In this document: in pieces, positions 14,995 to 22,780 of the stretch
Layout of the letters: each line of letters begins with the position of its first letter
Numbering within the stretch: position 1 is the stretch's first letter
Origin: a virus
Strand: one strand, 5' to 3'
Length of the DNA stretch: 23,335 bases
IMG/VR virus record: IMGVR_UViG_3300013772_000045
Coordinates: 1-23,335 of that record
Translations under genes and position numbers: made by a program
The notes under the pieces: model-generated
Seen by the model: the letters and a program-made list of their open reading frames with translations, nothing else
Told to the model about the DNA's origin: nothing
Database searches by the model: none

Positions 14995-15365
14995 TGAGCA
15001 AACGCGCCCTGACTCACCCACGCTTCCTGGCCAAGTTGCCCGACATCTACCCCTTCAAGGCCGCGATCCAGCAGGCGACGGCGAGCGGGACGAGCTTCGG
15101 TACGTTGGTAGAGACGTGGGCCACGGTTAGCGGCCTCGGTCTCATAGACTGCCGCGTCGCGCCGGTGCTGGCCCAGGAGATGCGCGGCCCGCAGTTTACG
15201 CAGCTGGTCACGACGCACCAGATCGCCTTGCGCGGCTACTACCCGCAGATCGTCGAGACGATGCGCGCCGTGGTCGACGATGTCGGTTGGGACATACAGG
15301 GCGTCGAGTACGACGGGAACAAGATCACGACGCGGCTGCACGTGCTGGCGGTGACGCTCGCATGA
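14994..15365 (+). CDS. head closure/head-tail joining-like protein
   Basis: A 123-residue protein. The GTG at 14994 is chosen because it overlaps the upstream stop (TAGTG) and gives the expected size; a longer reading from 14928 would lie inside the previous gene. Features are SKRALTHPRFLAKLPDIYP and a C-terminal strand-rich half (VVDDVGWDIQGVEYDGN, KITTRLHVLAVTLA) as in small stopper proteins. The family is not certain from sequence; position between adaptor and gp10-like genes supports a joining role. Confidence 0.65.
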   Translation: MSKRALTHPRFLAKLPDIYPFKAAIQQATASGTSFGTLVETWATVSGLGLIDCRVAPVLAQEMRGPQFTQLVTTHQIALRGYYPQIVETMRAVVDDVGWDIQGVEYDGNKITTRLHVLAVTLA

Positions 15366-15559
15366 AGACGCTGACTGAGTTCACAGCTAACGCTCGCTCG
15401 TGCCCTGAATGCTGGGATGGCTGGACGTGCGAAAAACACCCCGGCTTCCCGTGGCCGCACCCGGACGAGAATGATCCACGCGGCGAATGCGCTGGACCCG
15501 ACGCGCCTTGTCCTAATGGTTGTCTCGGCATTGACCGCGAGATGAAGGCGCTGACATGA
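15362..15559 (+). CDS. Cys-rich small protein within the joining genes
   Basis: A 65-residue protein with six cysteines in three pairs: SCPECWDGWTCEKHPG, GECAGPDAPC and CPNGC, plus His and Pro residues. I recall similar Cys-rich small proteins with a PWPH word from phage genomes. Metal binding is likely. It overlaps both neighbours by ATGA, so it is co-translated with virion genes although it has no obvious structural role. The start follows the upstream overlap; the longer reading from 15287 is antigenically unlike any protein I know and lies inside the preceding gene. Confidence 0.7.
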   Translation: MKTLTEFTANARSCPECWDGWTCEKHPGFPWPHPDENDPRGECAGPDAPCPNGCLGIDREMKALT

Positions 15560-15948
15560 GCGGGCCGATTGTTAGCATGACGGTATCGGGCGGCCCCGAA
15601 CTCGCGGCAAAGTTGGCTCGATTGGGCGAGGCGGTATCTTCGCAGGTGATGGCCAACGCCTTGCTCGCCGGCGCGCTGGTTATCGAGGCTTCGGCGAAAG
15701 AGAAGGCGCCGGTCCTCACAGGCAACCTGCGTCGCTCCATCGGCGTGGCAGTCGCGCAAACACTGGACACCGGTTCTTTGTACGCCGACATCGGCACCGA
15801 CGTCGAGTACGCGCCCTATCAGGAATTCGGGACCCGCTTCATGGCCGCGCAGCCCTACCTGCGCCCCGCCTTCGACGAGAAGAAGGGCGAGGCGCAGAAC
15901 ACTATCCGTGACGCGCTCAAACAACTGATCGAAGCGGCGGCGCGCTGA
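15556..15948 (+). CDS. HK97 gp10-like tail completion protein
   Basis: A 130-residue protein matching the HK97 gp10 family. Matching parts are LAAKLARLGEAVSSQVMANAL, AKEKAPVLTGNLRRSI (the family hallmark KAPVDTGxLR), YAPYQEFGTRFMAAQPYLRP and a C-terminal helix. These proteins take part in head-tail joining or tail completion. GAAGGCG lies about 6 bases upstream; its end overlaps the next gene by TGATG. Confidence 0.9.
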   Translation: MSGPIVSMTVSGGPELAAKLARLGEAVSSQVMANALLAGALVIEASAKEKAPVLTGNLRRSIGVAVAQTLDTGSLYADIGTDVEYAPYQEFGTRFMAAQPYLRPAFDEKKGEAQNTIRDALKQLIEAAAR

Positions 15949-16331
15949 TGGCCCTGATCGAAGAGGCCATCCGTTCCCTGGTCCTCAGCGCCGCCAGCGG
16001 CCGCGCCTACCCCTACAAGCTGCCCCAGGGCGTAACGCTGCCGGCCTGCACCTACTACAAGGTCTCAGCCCCGCGCGACCACACGCAGCAGGGGCCGTCC
16101 GGCCTCGTCTCTGCGCGTATCCAGGTCTCGAGCTGGGGCACGACCTACGACGCGGCCAAGACGCTCTCCGACGCGGTGAGGCAGGCCCTAGACGGCTACA
16201 TGGGCACCACGGACGGCGTTTATATCGGCGGCGTCCAGCTGGTTAATGAGACGGACCTTAGCGAGCCGGAGCCGGAGATCTTCCAGACGGCGATGGATTT
16301 CCGCGTTATGCACGGCGAGCAGATCGCATGA
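15948..16331 (+). CDS. tail terminator protein (DUF3168-like)
   Basis: A 127-residue protein. LIEEAIRSLVLSAASGRAYP, LPACTYYKVSAPRDH, ARIQVSSWGTTYDAAKTL and a final FQTAMDFRVMH follow the DUF3168/minor tail U pattern. Such a protein caps the tail tube and ends its growth. It would normally lie directly before the tail-tube gene; here two modification enzymes are placed between them. The stop overlaps the methyltransferase start (ATGATGA). Confidence 0.85.
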   Translation: MALIEEAIRSLVLSAASGRAYPYKLPQGVTLPACTYYKVSAPRDHTQQGPSGLVSARIQVSSWGTTYDAAKTLSDAVRQALDGYMGTTDGVYIGGVQLVNETDLSEPEPEIFQTAMDFRVMHGEQIA

Positions 16332-17110
16332 TGGATCGCGCCGCCTTCGAAGCCATGTGCGCCCGGGCCGCAACTCGCGAGCCCGCCGAAGGCTCCATCA
16401 TCAAGGCCACGGTCTACGGCGAGTGGCCGATCTTCGTCGACGAACGCGATAAGAGCCTCGCGCATTGGCTGGTGACAACAGGCTACTGGGAGTCGTGGAT
16501 CACCCTGGCGATCATGAATCGCATCCAGCCGGACTGGAATTGCGTCGACATCGGTGCGAACTTTGGTTACTACTCCGTGCTCATGGCGCACAAGGGCGAG
16601 CGCGTGTTGGCCGTCGATCCGAGTCCGCTTATGGTCGACCTGCTAGGCCGCACCCTTGAAGCTACCGGCCGGAACTGGGGCGTTAGCCGGGTGGCGGCAT
16701 GGAACACGGATGACGAACTATTGTCTCTCGTCACCCCGGAGGATTTCTTCGGTAGTGCGACTGTTATGGACGGCCGGCCCACATCAGGAACCCCCTGCGC
16801 CAGCATGAAAATCGACACGATGGTCGCGAGCTGGGACCGCGTGGACCTGATCAAGATCGACGCGGAGGGAGCGGAGCCGGAGATCTGGGAAGGTATGCAG
16901 CAGACGCTACGGCATAACCCGATCGTGGTGCTGGAGTACAGCCCGAGCCGCTACAAGGACGCGGCTGGCTTCGCGCGGACTATCGAGGCCGCCGGCTACC
17001 CGCTCGCGGTAATCGACCCTGCCTCGCGCATCGTGCCGTCCAGTGTCGACGCGCTTGCAAACATGAGCGAGGACCTGGCGATGCTCTGGCTGGAACGGCC
17101 TCGTGGCTAA
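16328..17110 (+). CDS. FkbM-family methyltransferase
   Basis: A 260-residue S-adenosylmethionine-dependent methyltransferase. Motif I is CVDIGANFGYYSVLMA (VDIGANFGYYS at 73-83), the next acidic strand is VLAVDPSP, and DLIKIDAEGAEPEIWEG (from residue 173) is the FkbM hallmark. Known members often O-methylate sugars. It overlaps the tail terminator and the glycosyltransferase, so the pair is co-expressed with tail genes. A substrate on a phage glycan is inferred, not shown. Length and motifs suggest an intact enzyme. Confidence 0.9.
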   Translation: MMDRAAFEAMCARAATREPAEGSIIKATVYGEWPIFVDERDKSLAHWLVTTGYWESWITLAIMNRIQPDWNCVDIGANFGYYSVLMAHKGERVLAVDPSPLMVDLLGRTLEATGRNWGVSRVAAWNTDDELLSLVTPEDFFGSATVMDGRPTSGTPCASMKIDTMVASWDRVDLIKIDAEGAEPEIWEGMQQTLRHNPIVVLEYSPSRYKDAAGFARTIEAAGYPLAVIDPASRIVPSSVDALANMSEDLAMLWLERPRG

Positions 17111-18299
17111 GCCGCGCTTGTTATGGGCTGGCGACTCGCCCACGGCACCGACCGGCTTCGCGCGTGTGACCGAGAACGTGCTCGCGCGCCTGCGACCCGA
17201 CTGGGCGGTCGGCGTTATCGGAATCAACTACTCCGGCGACCCTCACAAGCTGCCATATCCGATCTACCCCGCTAGCCTCGGCGGCGACATGTACGGCCTC
17301 GGGCGCTTCGAGGAGATCGTCGCAGGGGTTTCGCCCGACGTGGTGCTGATTCTTAACGACCCCTGGATCGTCGCCGGCTTCATGCAGTTCAAGACGGACG
17401 TTCCGCTCGTCGCGTACATGCCGGTCGATGCGCCTAACCAGCCGCTCGAGGCGATGGCCGTGCTCAACAAGTTGACGAAGGCCGTCTTCTACACGCAGTT
17501 CGGCCTGGACGAGGCGCGCAAGGCCGGATACACGGGGCCGGCTGAGATCGTGCCTCACGGCGTCGATGCGCAGATGTACCGCCCACTCGAGCGCGGCGAA
17601 GCGCTGGCGGCCCTGGGGCTAGACGAGAAGCTGCCAGACGACGTGTTCATCGTCGGCAACGTCAACCGCAACCAGCAGCGCAAGCGCCTCGACCTGACGA
17701 TGATGCTCTTCGCGCGCTGGGTGGAGCAGCACGAGATCCCCGCAAATGTGCGCCTGCTCCTGCACTGTGCCCGTAGAGACATCGGCTGGGACCTCGTCTC
17801 GCTGGCGCGCTACCTGGGCATCAAAGAGCGGTTGATTTTCTCCAACCCAGCCGAGACCAGCATGAGCGGGCTGCCAGAGGACGTAATGCCTTACGTCTAC
17901 AACGCGATCGACGTTCAGGTGTCGACGACGATGGGCGAGGGTTGGGGCCTGACGACTCACGAGGGCATGGCCTGCGGCGTGCCGCAGTTGGTGCCGGACT
18001 GGGCGGCGCTGGGCGAGTGGCCCCGCGGCGCGGTGCGCTATGCGCCGGTAGGAGCGCGGCAGGCACACGAGAATATGCTGACGACCATCGGCGGCATTGT
18101 GGACCAGGACGCCTTCATCGGCGAGATGGACGCGCTCTATCGCGATGCAGACCTGCGTCGGGAGTACGGGCGCCTGGCGCTGGCGCGTGCGACAGAACCC
18201 CGCTTCTCATGGGATAGCGTCGCGGCGCGCTTCGATACGTTGCTCCGGGAGGTCGCCGCGCAGGCGCCGGTGCAGGAGCGCGAGGCCGTCGCCGTATAG
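17103..18299 (+). CDS. GT-B (GT4-like) glycosyltransferase
   Basis: A 398-residue enzyme with the two Rossmann halves of a GT-B fold. The N-terminal part has WAGDSPTAPTGFARVTEN and VAYMPVDAPNQPL. The donor-binding half has VGNVNRNQQRKRLDL, the EX7E pair E279 and E287 in EGWGLTTHEGMACGVP, and a closing FSWDSVAARFDTLLRE. It likely transfers a nucleotide-activated sugar. The GTG start overlaps the methyltransferase by 8 bases. The last bases hold the -35-like element of promoter P3. The acceptor is unknown; tail tube, capsid or the Ser/Thr-rich repeat protein are candidates. Confidence 0.9.
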   Translation: MAKPRLLWAGDSPTAPTGFARVTENVLARLRPDWAVGVIGINYSGDPHKLPYPIYPASLGGDMYGLGRFEEIVAGVSPDVVLILNDPWIVAGFMQFKTDVPLVAYMPVDAPNQPLEAMAVLNKLTKAVFYTQFGLDEARKAGYTGPAEIVPHGVDAQMYRPLERGEALAALGLDEKLPDDVFIVGNVNRNQQRKRLDLTMMLFARWVEQHEIPANVRLLLHCARRDIGWDLVSLARYLGIKERLIFSNPAETSMSGLPEDVMPYVYNAIDVQVSTTMGEGWGLTTHEGMACGVPQLVPDWAALGEWPRGAVRYAPVGARQAHENMLTTIGGIVDQDAFIGEMDALYRDADLRREYGRLALARATEPRFSWDSVAARFDTLLREVAAQAPVQEREAVAV

Positions 18300-18323
18300 C
18301 CGCAACGGCGGAAGCGCTATAAT
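18295..18323 (+). promoter_or_regulatory. predicted promoter P3 upstream of the tail-tube block
   Basis: A perfect TATAAT (18318-18323) with TATAGC at 18295-18300, 17 bases upstream. The core AACGGCGGAAGCGCTA repeats the element at 54-69 with one change. Predicted start of transcription is near 18330, just before the CGAATAA that opens the hairpin leader. Confidence 0.65.
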
Positions 18324-18335
18324 GCGCGCAACAAC

Positions 18336-18398
18336 CGAATAATCAACAGGCTCATAGCTAAGCATGGGGCCGCTTCCCGAAAGGGGGCGGCCTTTTTT
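18336..18398 (+). terminator. leader with terminator-like hairpin before the tail-tube block
   Basis: GGCCGC (18368-18373) pairs with GCGGCC (18387-18392), and CCC with GGG around a GAAA loop (18379-18382), followed by TTTTTT (18393-18398). The 5' part repeats the capsid-block leader (31/38 positions), including ACAGGCTCAT and TGGGGCCGC, while the inner stem and loop differ. The tail-tube ATG is 22 bases after the T-run, so transcripts must pass the hairpin to express it. It may also terminate part of the transcription arriving from the glycosyltransferase gene. Confidence 0.75.
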
Positions 18399-18420
18399 CT
18401 TTGCCCGAGGGAGACCACCG

Positions 18421-18876
18421 ATGACTAGCCCCGCAATCTTCGCCCAGGGCACCTTCGTCAAGATCGGCAATGGCGGCACGCCTACCGAGACTTTCACGAC
18501 GATCGCGCAGCTCAAGTCGATCGCTGGCCCAACCTTCACAACCGACGACATCGACGTCACGACTCACGACGGCTCTCAGGGCTTCCACGAATATATCCCC
18601 GGCCTCAAGAATGGTGGAGATGTCACCTTCGACATCAACTTCGTGCCGACCAACGCGAGCCATTCGGCCGCCTCCGGTGTCCTCAGTCGCTACATGGAAG
18701 ACGGCTCGGCGAAGAATCACAACTTCCAGATCACCTTCCCTGACGACTCAACCGCATCCGGTATCGCCTGGACCTTCCCCGGCTACGTCAAGAGCTTCGA
18801 CATCGGCGCGCCGGTGGACAACGTGCTCAGCGCCAAGGTCGCGATCAAGGTGGCCGGTCGCCCGACATTAGCTTAG
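18421..18876 (+). CDS. major tail tube protein
   Basis: A 151-residue protein with the sequence pattern of siphophage tail-tube subunits: TFTTIAQLKSIAGPTFTTDD, DVTTHDGSQGFHEYIPG, GGDVTFDINFVPTNASH and ITFPDDSTASGIAWTFPGY. The subunits stack as hexameric rings. GAGGGAG precedes the ATG; the upstream reading from 18364 would begin inside the hairpin and is rejected. It follows promoter P3 and precedes the chaperone genes, the standard order. Confidence 0.88.
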   Translation: MTSPAIFAQGTFVKIGNGGTPTETFTTIAQLKSIAGPTFTTDDIDVTTHDGSQGFHEYIPGLKNGGDVTFDINFVPTNASHSAASGVLSRYMEDGSAKNHNFQITFPDDSTASGIAWTFPGYVKSFDIGAPVDNVLSAKVAIKVAGRPTLA

Positions 18877-18880
18877 CGCG

Positions 18881-19294
18881 ATGAACCGCGAGGCTCGCCG
18901 CAAGCTCGCCAAGAAAGGGACTCCGATGTCAACCACGCCCCTAATCCCGACCGCCAAGGTGATGCTCGACAAAGAGCGCACCCTGCGCATGGACCTCAAC
19001 GCATTGATCGCCTTCGAGAACATGACCGGGCAGTCGATCCTCCGAGACGGCATCGACCTGAAGAAACTCTCCTCTGCCCACTTCCTGACCTTGCTCTGGA
19101 CCTGCCTCGTGCATGAGGACGAGAGCCTGTTGGAGCGTGAAGTCGGCGCGATGATCGGGGCAAGCAACCTGATCCCGCTGACATTGGCCCTTATCGAACT
19201 GTTCAAATTTTCGATGCCGGAGGCCAAAGAAGACGAATCCCCTTTGGCCGAAGCGGCTCCCGCAGTGCCACAGCCGAAGAACTCTGGGATATAG
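18881..19294 (+). CDS. tail assembly chaperone, short form (gpG-like)
   Basis: A 137-residue protein. The core TAKVMLDKERTLRMDLNALIAFENMTGQSIL (about residues 23-53) and the helical remainder are typical of chaperones that hold the tape measure during tube assembly. Two starts are possible: ATG 18881, with a phage-like MNREARRKLAKKG opening and coupling to the tail-tube stop 4 bases away but no Shine-Dalgarno; or ATG 18926, with AAAGGGA 6 bases upstream, giving 122 residues. The last 16 codons follow the slip site used to make the longer form. Confidence 0.85.
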   Translation: MNREARRKLAKKGTPMSTTPLIPTAKVMLDKERTLRMDLNALIAFENMTGQSILRDGIDLKKLSSAHFLTLLWTCLVHEDESLLEREVGAMIGASNLIPLTLALIELFKFSMPEAKEDESPLAEAAPAVPQPKNSGI

Positions 19295-19614
19295 CAGTCC
19301 AGCGGCTACATCTCGGCATGGTGGAGGCCGGCCGCCTGACGCCGCGGCGAGTCCACCGGCTGCTGATGGTCTGGGTTGAGGACCAACTGATGCTCGAAGA
19401 GAACGAAGACTTGAGGTCGGGCATCGTGGCATCGGTTATCGCTAACGTCAACCGCGACCCCAAACAGCGCAGCGAGCCCTACTCGCCGCAGGACTTCATG
19501 CCGCGCCGGCGCCCCGAGATCCCGCCCGAGCCGATGAGCGTCGATCAGACCGTTTCGTTCGTGGCGATGCTCAACGTGGCCCTTGGCGGCGTTGACCTGC
19601 GACCGACACGATGA
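18881..19614 (+). CDS. tail assembly chaperone, frameshifted long form (gpG-T-like)
   Basis: A -1 slip at CCCTTTG (19240-19246) joins the short chaperone to a frame open from 19117 to the TGA at 19612-19614. After the slip the sequence continues GRSGSRSATAEELWDIAVQ, then GMVEAGRLTPRRVHRLLM and QDFMPRRRPEIPP, as in T domains. The product would be about 244 residues (229 from the inner start). An in-frame ATG at 19318 exists, but the EELWDIAVQRL segment that belongs to the T domain lies before it, so a stand-alone gene from 19318 is unlikely. The end overlaps the tape-measure start (ATGA). Confidence 0.85.
19240..19246 (+). other. -1 ribosomal frameshift site CCCTTTG
   Basis: In the zero frame the codons read TCC CCT TTG, so the heptamer C-CCT-TTG has the exact X-XXY-YYZ form. 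Slipping back one base re-pairs CCC and TTT. It lies in the overlap between the two chaperone frames (19117-19294). Other runs there, such as the AAATTTT near 19206, do not fit the phase. Confidence 0.8.
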
Positions 19615-21935
19615 ACGAAGAACTAGCGGCCCTATTCGTCCGGCTCAGCCTCGACGCTTCGGAACTCAAGGCCGGCTTTGCCGAGGCGCTGGCCGCCGCC
19701 AACACCGCCTCAAGCGGCCTGCAGAGCGCCCTTGGTGGCGTAGAAGGCAGCGCCGGCAAGGCCGCCACGGGCCTCAAGGGCGTCGGTGGTGGCGCCTCCG
19801 AAGCACAGGGCCTGCTCAGCGCCCTCTCCGGCACGCTAGGCCAGGTCGACGGTGGCCTGGGCAACCTCGGCCACACGGCAACAAGCCTTATCGGTTCCTC
19901 CGGCGGCGAGATGGGGTTGCTGGGCATCGCCGGCGCCGCGGCCATTGCCGCCGGCGCGCTTGTGGAACTCGGCATGGCCGGCGGGCGGCTTGAGACCGAA
20001 ATCATGCAGCTCTCTGCGGTCACAGGACTCAGCACCGAGCGCGTTGACTTCTGGTCGAAGGCCCTCGGCGACGTAGGCGGTAGTGCTGGCTCGTTGACTA
20101 TGGTTTCGCGCCTGCTCAGCACCGAGATCGTCAGCATCAACACGTCAATCGAGGCGGGCAACCCGCTCGTCGGTAAGTCCGCCGCCGTCTATGACCTTCT
20201 CGGCGGCTCGATTAAGGACGCCAGCGGCAACCTGCTGACCGGCGGCGCGGCGATGGAAGACATCATTCCAAAGCTCGTCGCGATGACCGACGAAGCCAAG
20301 CGCACGCAGCTCGGTCAGGAGGTCTTCGGCCGTTCGTGGGCCAGCATCGCGCCGCTGGTGGCGAATTACGCCCAGGTTGCCGAGAAGGCGACAGCGCAGT
20401 CACAGCGTCTGGCCGATGCGTTGGGGACGGACGTTACCGGCGCAGCCATCGCCTACAACGAGAAGATGACCGACATCAAGACCTCGATGGAGATTCTTGA
20501 GGTCAAGGCGCTGCCTCCGGTGCTGTCGTTGCTGACTGATCTTGAAAGTGCGCTGGAATTCATCGCCCACGTGGGCACGGTTGACATCAACTTTGCCGTC
20601 CACGGACTGGAGGGCCTAGGGAACCTCATACCGGACTGGCTCAAAGGTCCTTTCGGCGGTGGCGGCAGCGGCTTCGAGGGCACGCAGGTGTCGGCAGCCG
20701 AGTTAAATAACGCTAGTGAAAGGGCCAATCAGGATCGTATAAATCGAGAGGGGGGTTCGCCTCTCTCTCTCTCTCCAGGAGAGGCCGCTTCCGCCTCTGC
20801 GGCCCTCAACGCGAAGCTCAAGGCTGACGCGCTGGCCGAAGAGGCGCGTAAGAAGGCTGAGTCTGAAGCCGAGAAGGCGCGGACCAAGGCCGAAGCGGAC
20901 GCCAAACGCGCTGCCGCTGCCGCCGTAGCCGAAGCCGAAGCACACCTGCAGGCAGTTCAAGCGGCCCTCAAGGACGGGACGATTAGCTATGCCGAGGCCA
21001 TCGACCTAAAGCTGACGCCGGCCTATGCCGCGCACCTTGAGGTCCTGGCCTCGGTACGCACTCACGCCGACGCCGCGGCGGACGCCTACTTCCAGCAGCA
21101 AAAGGCCGTCGATGGCATGGTCGAGTCGCTCAAGATGGGGCAGTCCGCCTTCGTCGACTTTAGCGAGAAGCTCACCACAGAGGCGCTCAAGCTAACACAG
21201 ACGGCGCTAGGCAGCGTCCTGGGCCAGAACACGCAGCAGATGGCCGCGCTCAACCTCCAGCAGGCGCAGCAGCAGGCGCGCGTTGATACCACCACCGGCA
21301 CGGCGCACGCCGCCGCACAGCGCCAACTCGACGCCATCAACGCGAGCATCAAGGCCGAGTTAGACCACGTCGGCATCCTCAAGGCGTCGGGCGAGGTCGC
21401 TAACAAGCTGCTGCTCACCGACAAGGAGCGCGATAAGGTAGCGGGCCAACTGATCAAAGACGAGCTGAACCAGTCGACGGCACTGCTGAAGATGGATTCG
21501 AGCATCAAGTTGTCGGTTATCCCCGGCTTCACGGCGGCGCACGACGCGAGCATGGCACTAGCCGCAGGCCTCAACGCCGCGACTAAGGCCCTAGGCGCGC
21601 CAACGCCGGCAGCGCCGAAGCCAGCAGCCCGCGCCTCCGGTGGACCCATCGCGTCCGGCGTGCCCTACATCGTCGGTGAACGCGGCCCGGAGCTCGTCAT
21701 CCCCAGCCTGCCCGGCTACGTCCTGCCCAGTTACCTATCGCAGCGGCCAGCGAGCATCAGCGGGGCCGGCAGCAGCGGCGTAGGCGGCGGGAGTGGCTCG
21801 GGAGGCCTCTCTATCGGTGTCAGCGGCCCTCTGACCATCGTCAACAACAACCGCCAGCAGGACGTAAACAGCGCCCTCGGCGACCTCGCCTTCGGTGTCG
21901 CCGGCCAGCTACGCCGCCGCGGGGTCTACCAGTGA
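19611..21935 (+). CDS. tail tape measure protein
   Basis: A 774-residue protein that sets tail length; at about 1.5 angstrom per residue this predicts a tail near 115 nm. The N-terminal part (LFVRLSLDASELKAGFAEAL) and glycine/alanine-rich helices are typical. A hydrophobic segment lies near residues 100-130 (LLGIAGAAAIAAGALVELG). A long Ala/Lys/Glu coiled coil spans about 403-455. The C-terminus has SGVPYIVGERGPELVIPS, the usual tape-measure ending. A lower-GC stretch with (CT)7 lies at 20701-20776, codons about 364-389. The ATG overlaps the T-domain stop; the stop overlaps the next GTG. Confidence 0.92.
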   Translation: MNEELAALFVRLSLDASELKAGFAEALAAANTASSGLQSALGGVEGSAGKAATGLKGVGGGASEAQGLLSALSGTLGQVDGGLGNLGHTATSLIGSSGGEMGLLGIAGAAAIAAGALVELGMAGGRLETEIMQLSAVTGLSTERVDFWSKALGDVGGSAGSLTMVSRLLSTEIVSINTSIEAGNPLVGKSAAVYDLLGGSIKDASGNLLTGGAAMEDIIPKLVAMTDEAKRTQLGQEVFGRSWASIAPLVANYAQVAEKATAQSQRLADALGTDVTGAAIAYNEKMTDIKTSMEILEVKALPPVLSLLTDLESALEFIAHVGTVDINFAVHGLEGLGNLIPDWLKGPFGGGGSGFEGTQVSAAELNNASERANQDRINREGGSPLSLSPGEAASASAALNAKLKADALAEEARKKAESEAEKARTKAEADAKRAAAAAVAEAEAHLQAVQAALKDGTISYAEAIDLKLTPAYAAHLEVLASVRTHADAAADAYFQQQKAVDGMVESLKMGQSAFVDFSEKLTTEALKLTQTALGSVLGQNTQQMAALNLQQAQQQARVDTTTGTAHAAAQRQLDAINASIKAELDHVGILKASGEVANKLLLTDKERDKVAGQLIKDELNQSTALLKMDSSIKLSVIPGFTAAHDASMALAAGLNAATKALGAPTPAAPKPAARASGGPIASGVPYIVGERGPELVIPSLPGYVLPSYLSQRPASISGAGSSGVGGGSGSGGLSIGVSGPLTIVNNNRQQDVNSALGDLAFGVAGQLRRRGVYQ

Positions 21936-22780
21936 CCTCCGCAGTCCTGCGTTACCTCTTCATGTTCGATAACGGCAAGATGACGCCCGCGTCGGGCATC
22001 GTTGCCACCGCATCCGGCGTCTTCCCCACCCACCGCTACGAATACCAACAGGAACAGCCGCTCCTGTACTCCATGGTGCCGCTGACGGGCGCGAACTACG
22101 GGTTCGACCAGATGGGTGGGGGCGCTGCGATCAAGGCCAACGGCGTCGAGGTGGTGCGCTTCCTGGATGTTGGCGCAGCCAGTGGGATCAACGCCGACGT
22201 CGACCGCTTTAAGGCGATGCAGACCTACGGCCGCGGGCGCATCTGGACCCAGGTAGCGCCCGCTTCTGGCCTGCGTTGGGCCTGGGCGCGCCTCGCCGCG
22301 ATGCCGTCGCTCTCGTTCACGGTTGAGGACGCGTCGGTGGTGCAGCCGGTATTCGTCACGTTTGAGCGCTTCTCCGACTGGTATGGCGACCCGATCGGCG
22401 CGGCCGGCGAGTTTACGCTAGGGAGCAACCCTCAGACGATCACCGTCACTAACCCCGGCTCGACGCCGGTCAAGAACGCCATCATCACGGTTAAGAACAC
22501 CTTCAACGGCCTTGTGATCACCAACACGACCACCGGCTATGTCCTCGCCTCGTCGCGCGTCGGTGCTGCCTCGAGCGACTGGCTGCGCTTCGATGCCGGC
22601 CGCAATACGGTGCAGTTCTCTAGTAATAGCGGTGCAACCTGGGCGGACGGCTCGGCTAACTTCATTCGCGCCGCCGACCAGGTTGGCCTGATGGTTATGG
22701 CCCCCGGGCCCAACAGCGTCACGATTGCCGGCGCTAACGGGGCGGCAATCGTCTTCGACTTCGCCGAGGCTTGGGATTAG
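21932..22780 (+). CDS. distal tail protein (Dit-like)
   Basis: A 282-residue protein following the tape measure, where siphophages encode the distal tail hub. The first part has LRYLFMFDNGKMTPASGI, HRYEYQQEQPLLYSMVPL and GRGRIWTQVAPASGLRWAW. The second half is a beta sandwich (FTLGSNPQTITVTNPGST, PVKNAIITVKN, DAGRNTVQFSSNSGATW), as in the galectin-like part of Dit proteins. The GTG start overlaps the tape-measure stop (GTGA). Family assignment is by position and pattern. Confidence 0.75.
   Translation: MTSAVLRYLFMFDNGKMTPASGIVATASGVFPTHRYEYQQEQPLLYSMVPLTGANYGFDQMGGGAAIKANGVEVVRFLDVGAASGINADVDRFKAMQTYGRGRIWTQVAPASGLRWAWARLAAMPSLSFTVEDASVVQPVFVTFERFSDWYGDPIGAAGEFTLGSNPQTITVTNPGSTPVKNAIITVKNTFNGLVITNTTTGYVLASSRVGAASSDWLRFDAGRNTVQFSSNSGATWADGSANFIRAADQVGLMVMAPGPNSVTIAGANGAAIVFDFAEAWD

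Noticed and set aside
18364-18420. Longer start for the tail-tube protein at 18364
   Set aside because: It would place the start inside the terminator-like hairpin; ATG 18421 has a proper GAGGGAG leader and gives the usual N-terminus.
19318-19614. Stand-alone 98-residue gene from the internal ATG
   Set aside because: The T-domain sequence starts before this ATG and is joined to the short chaperone by a -1 slip, so it is reported as the frameshifted product.
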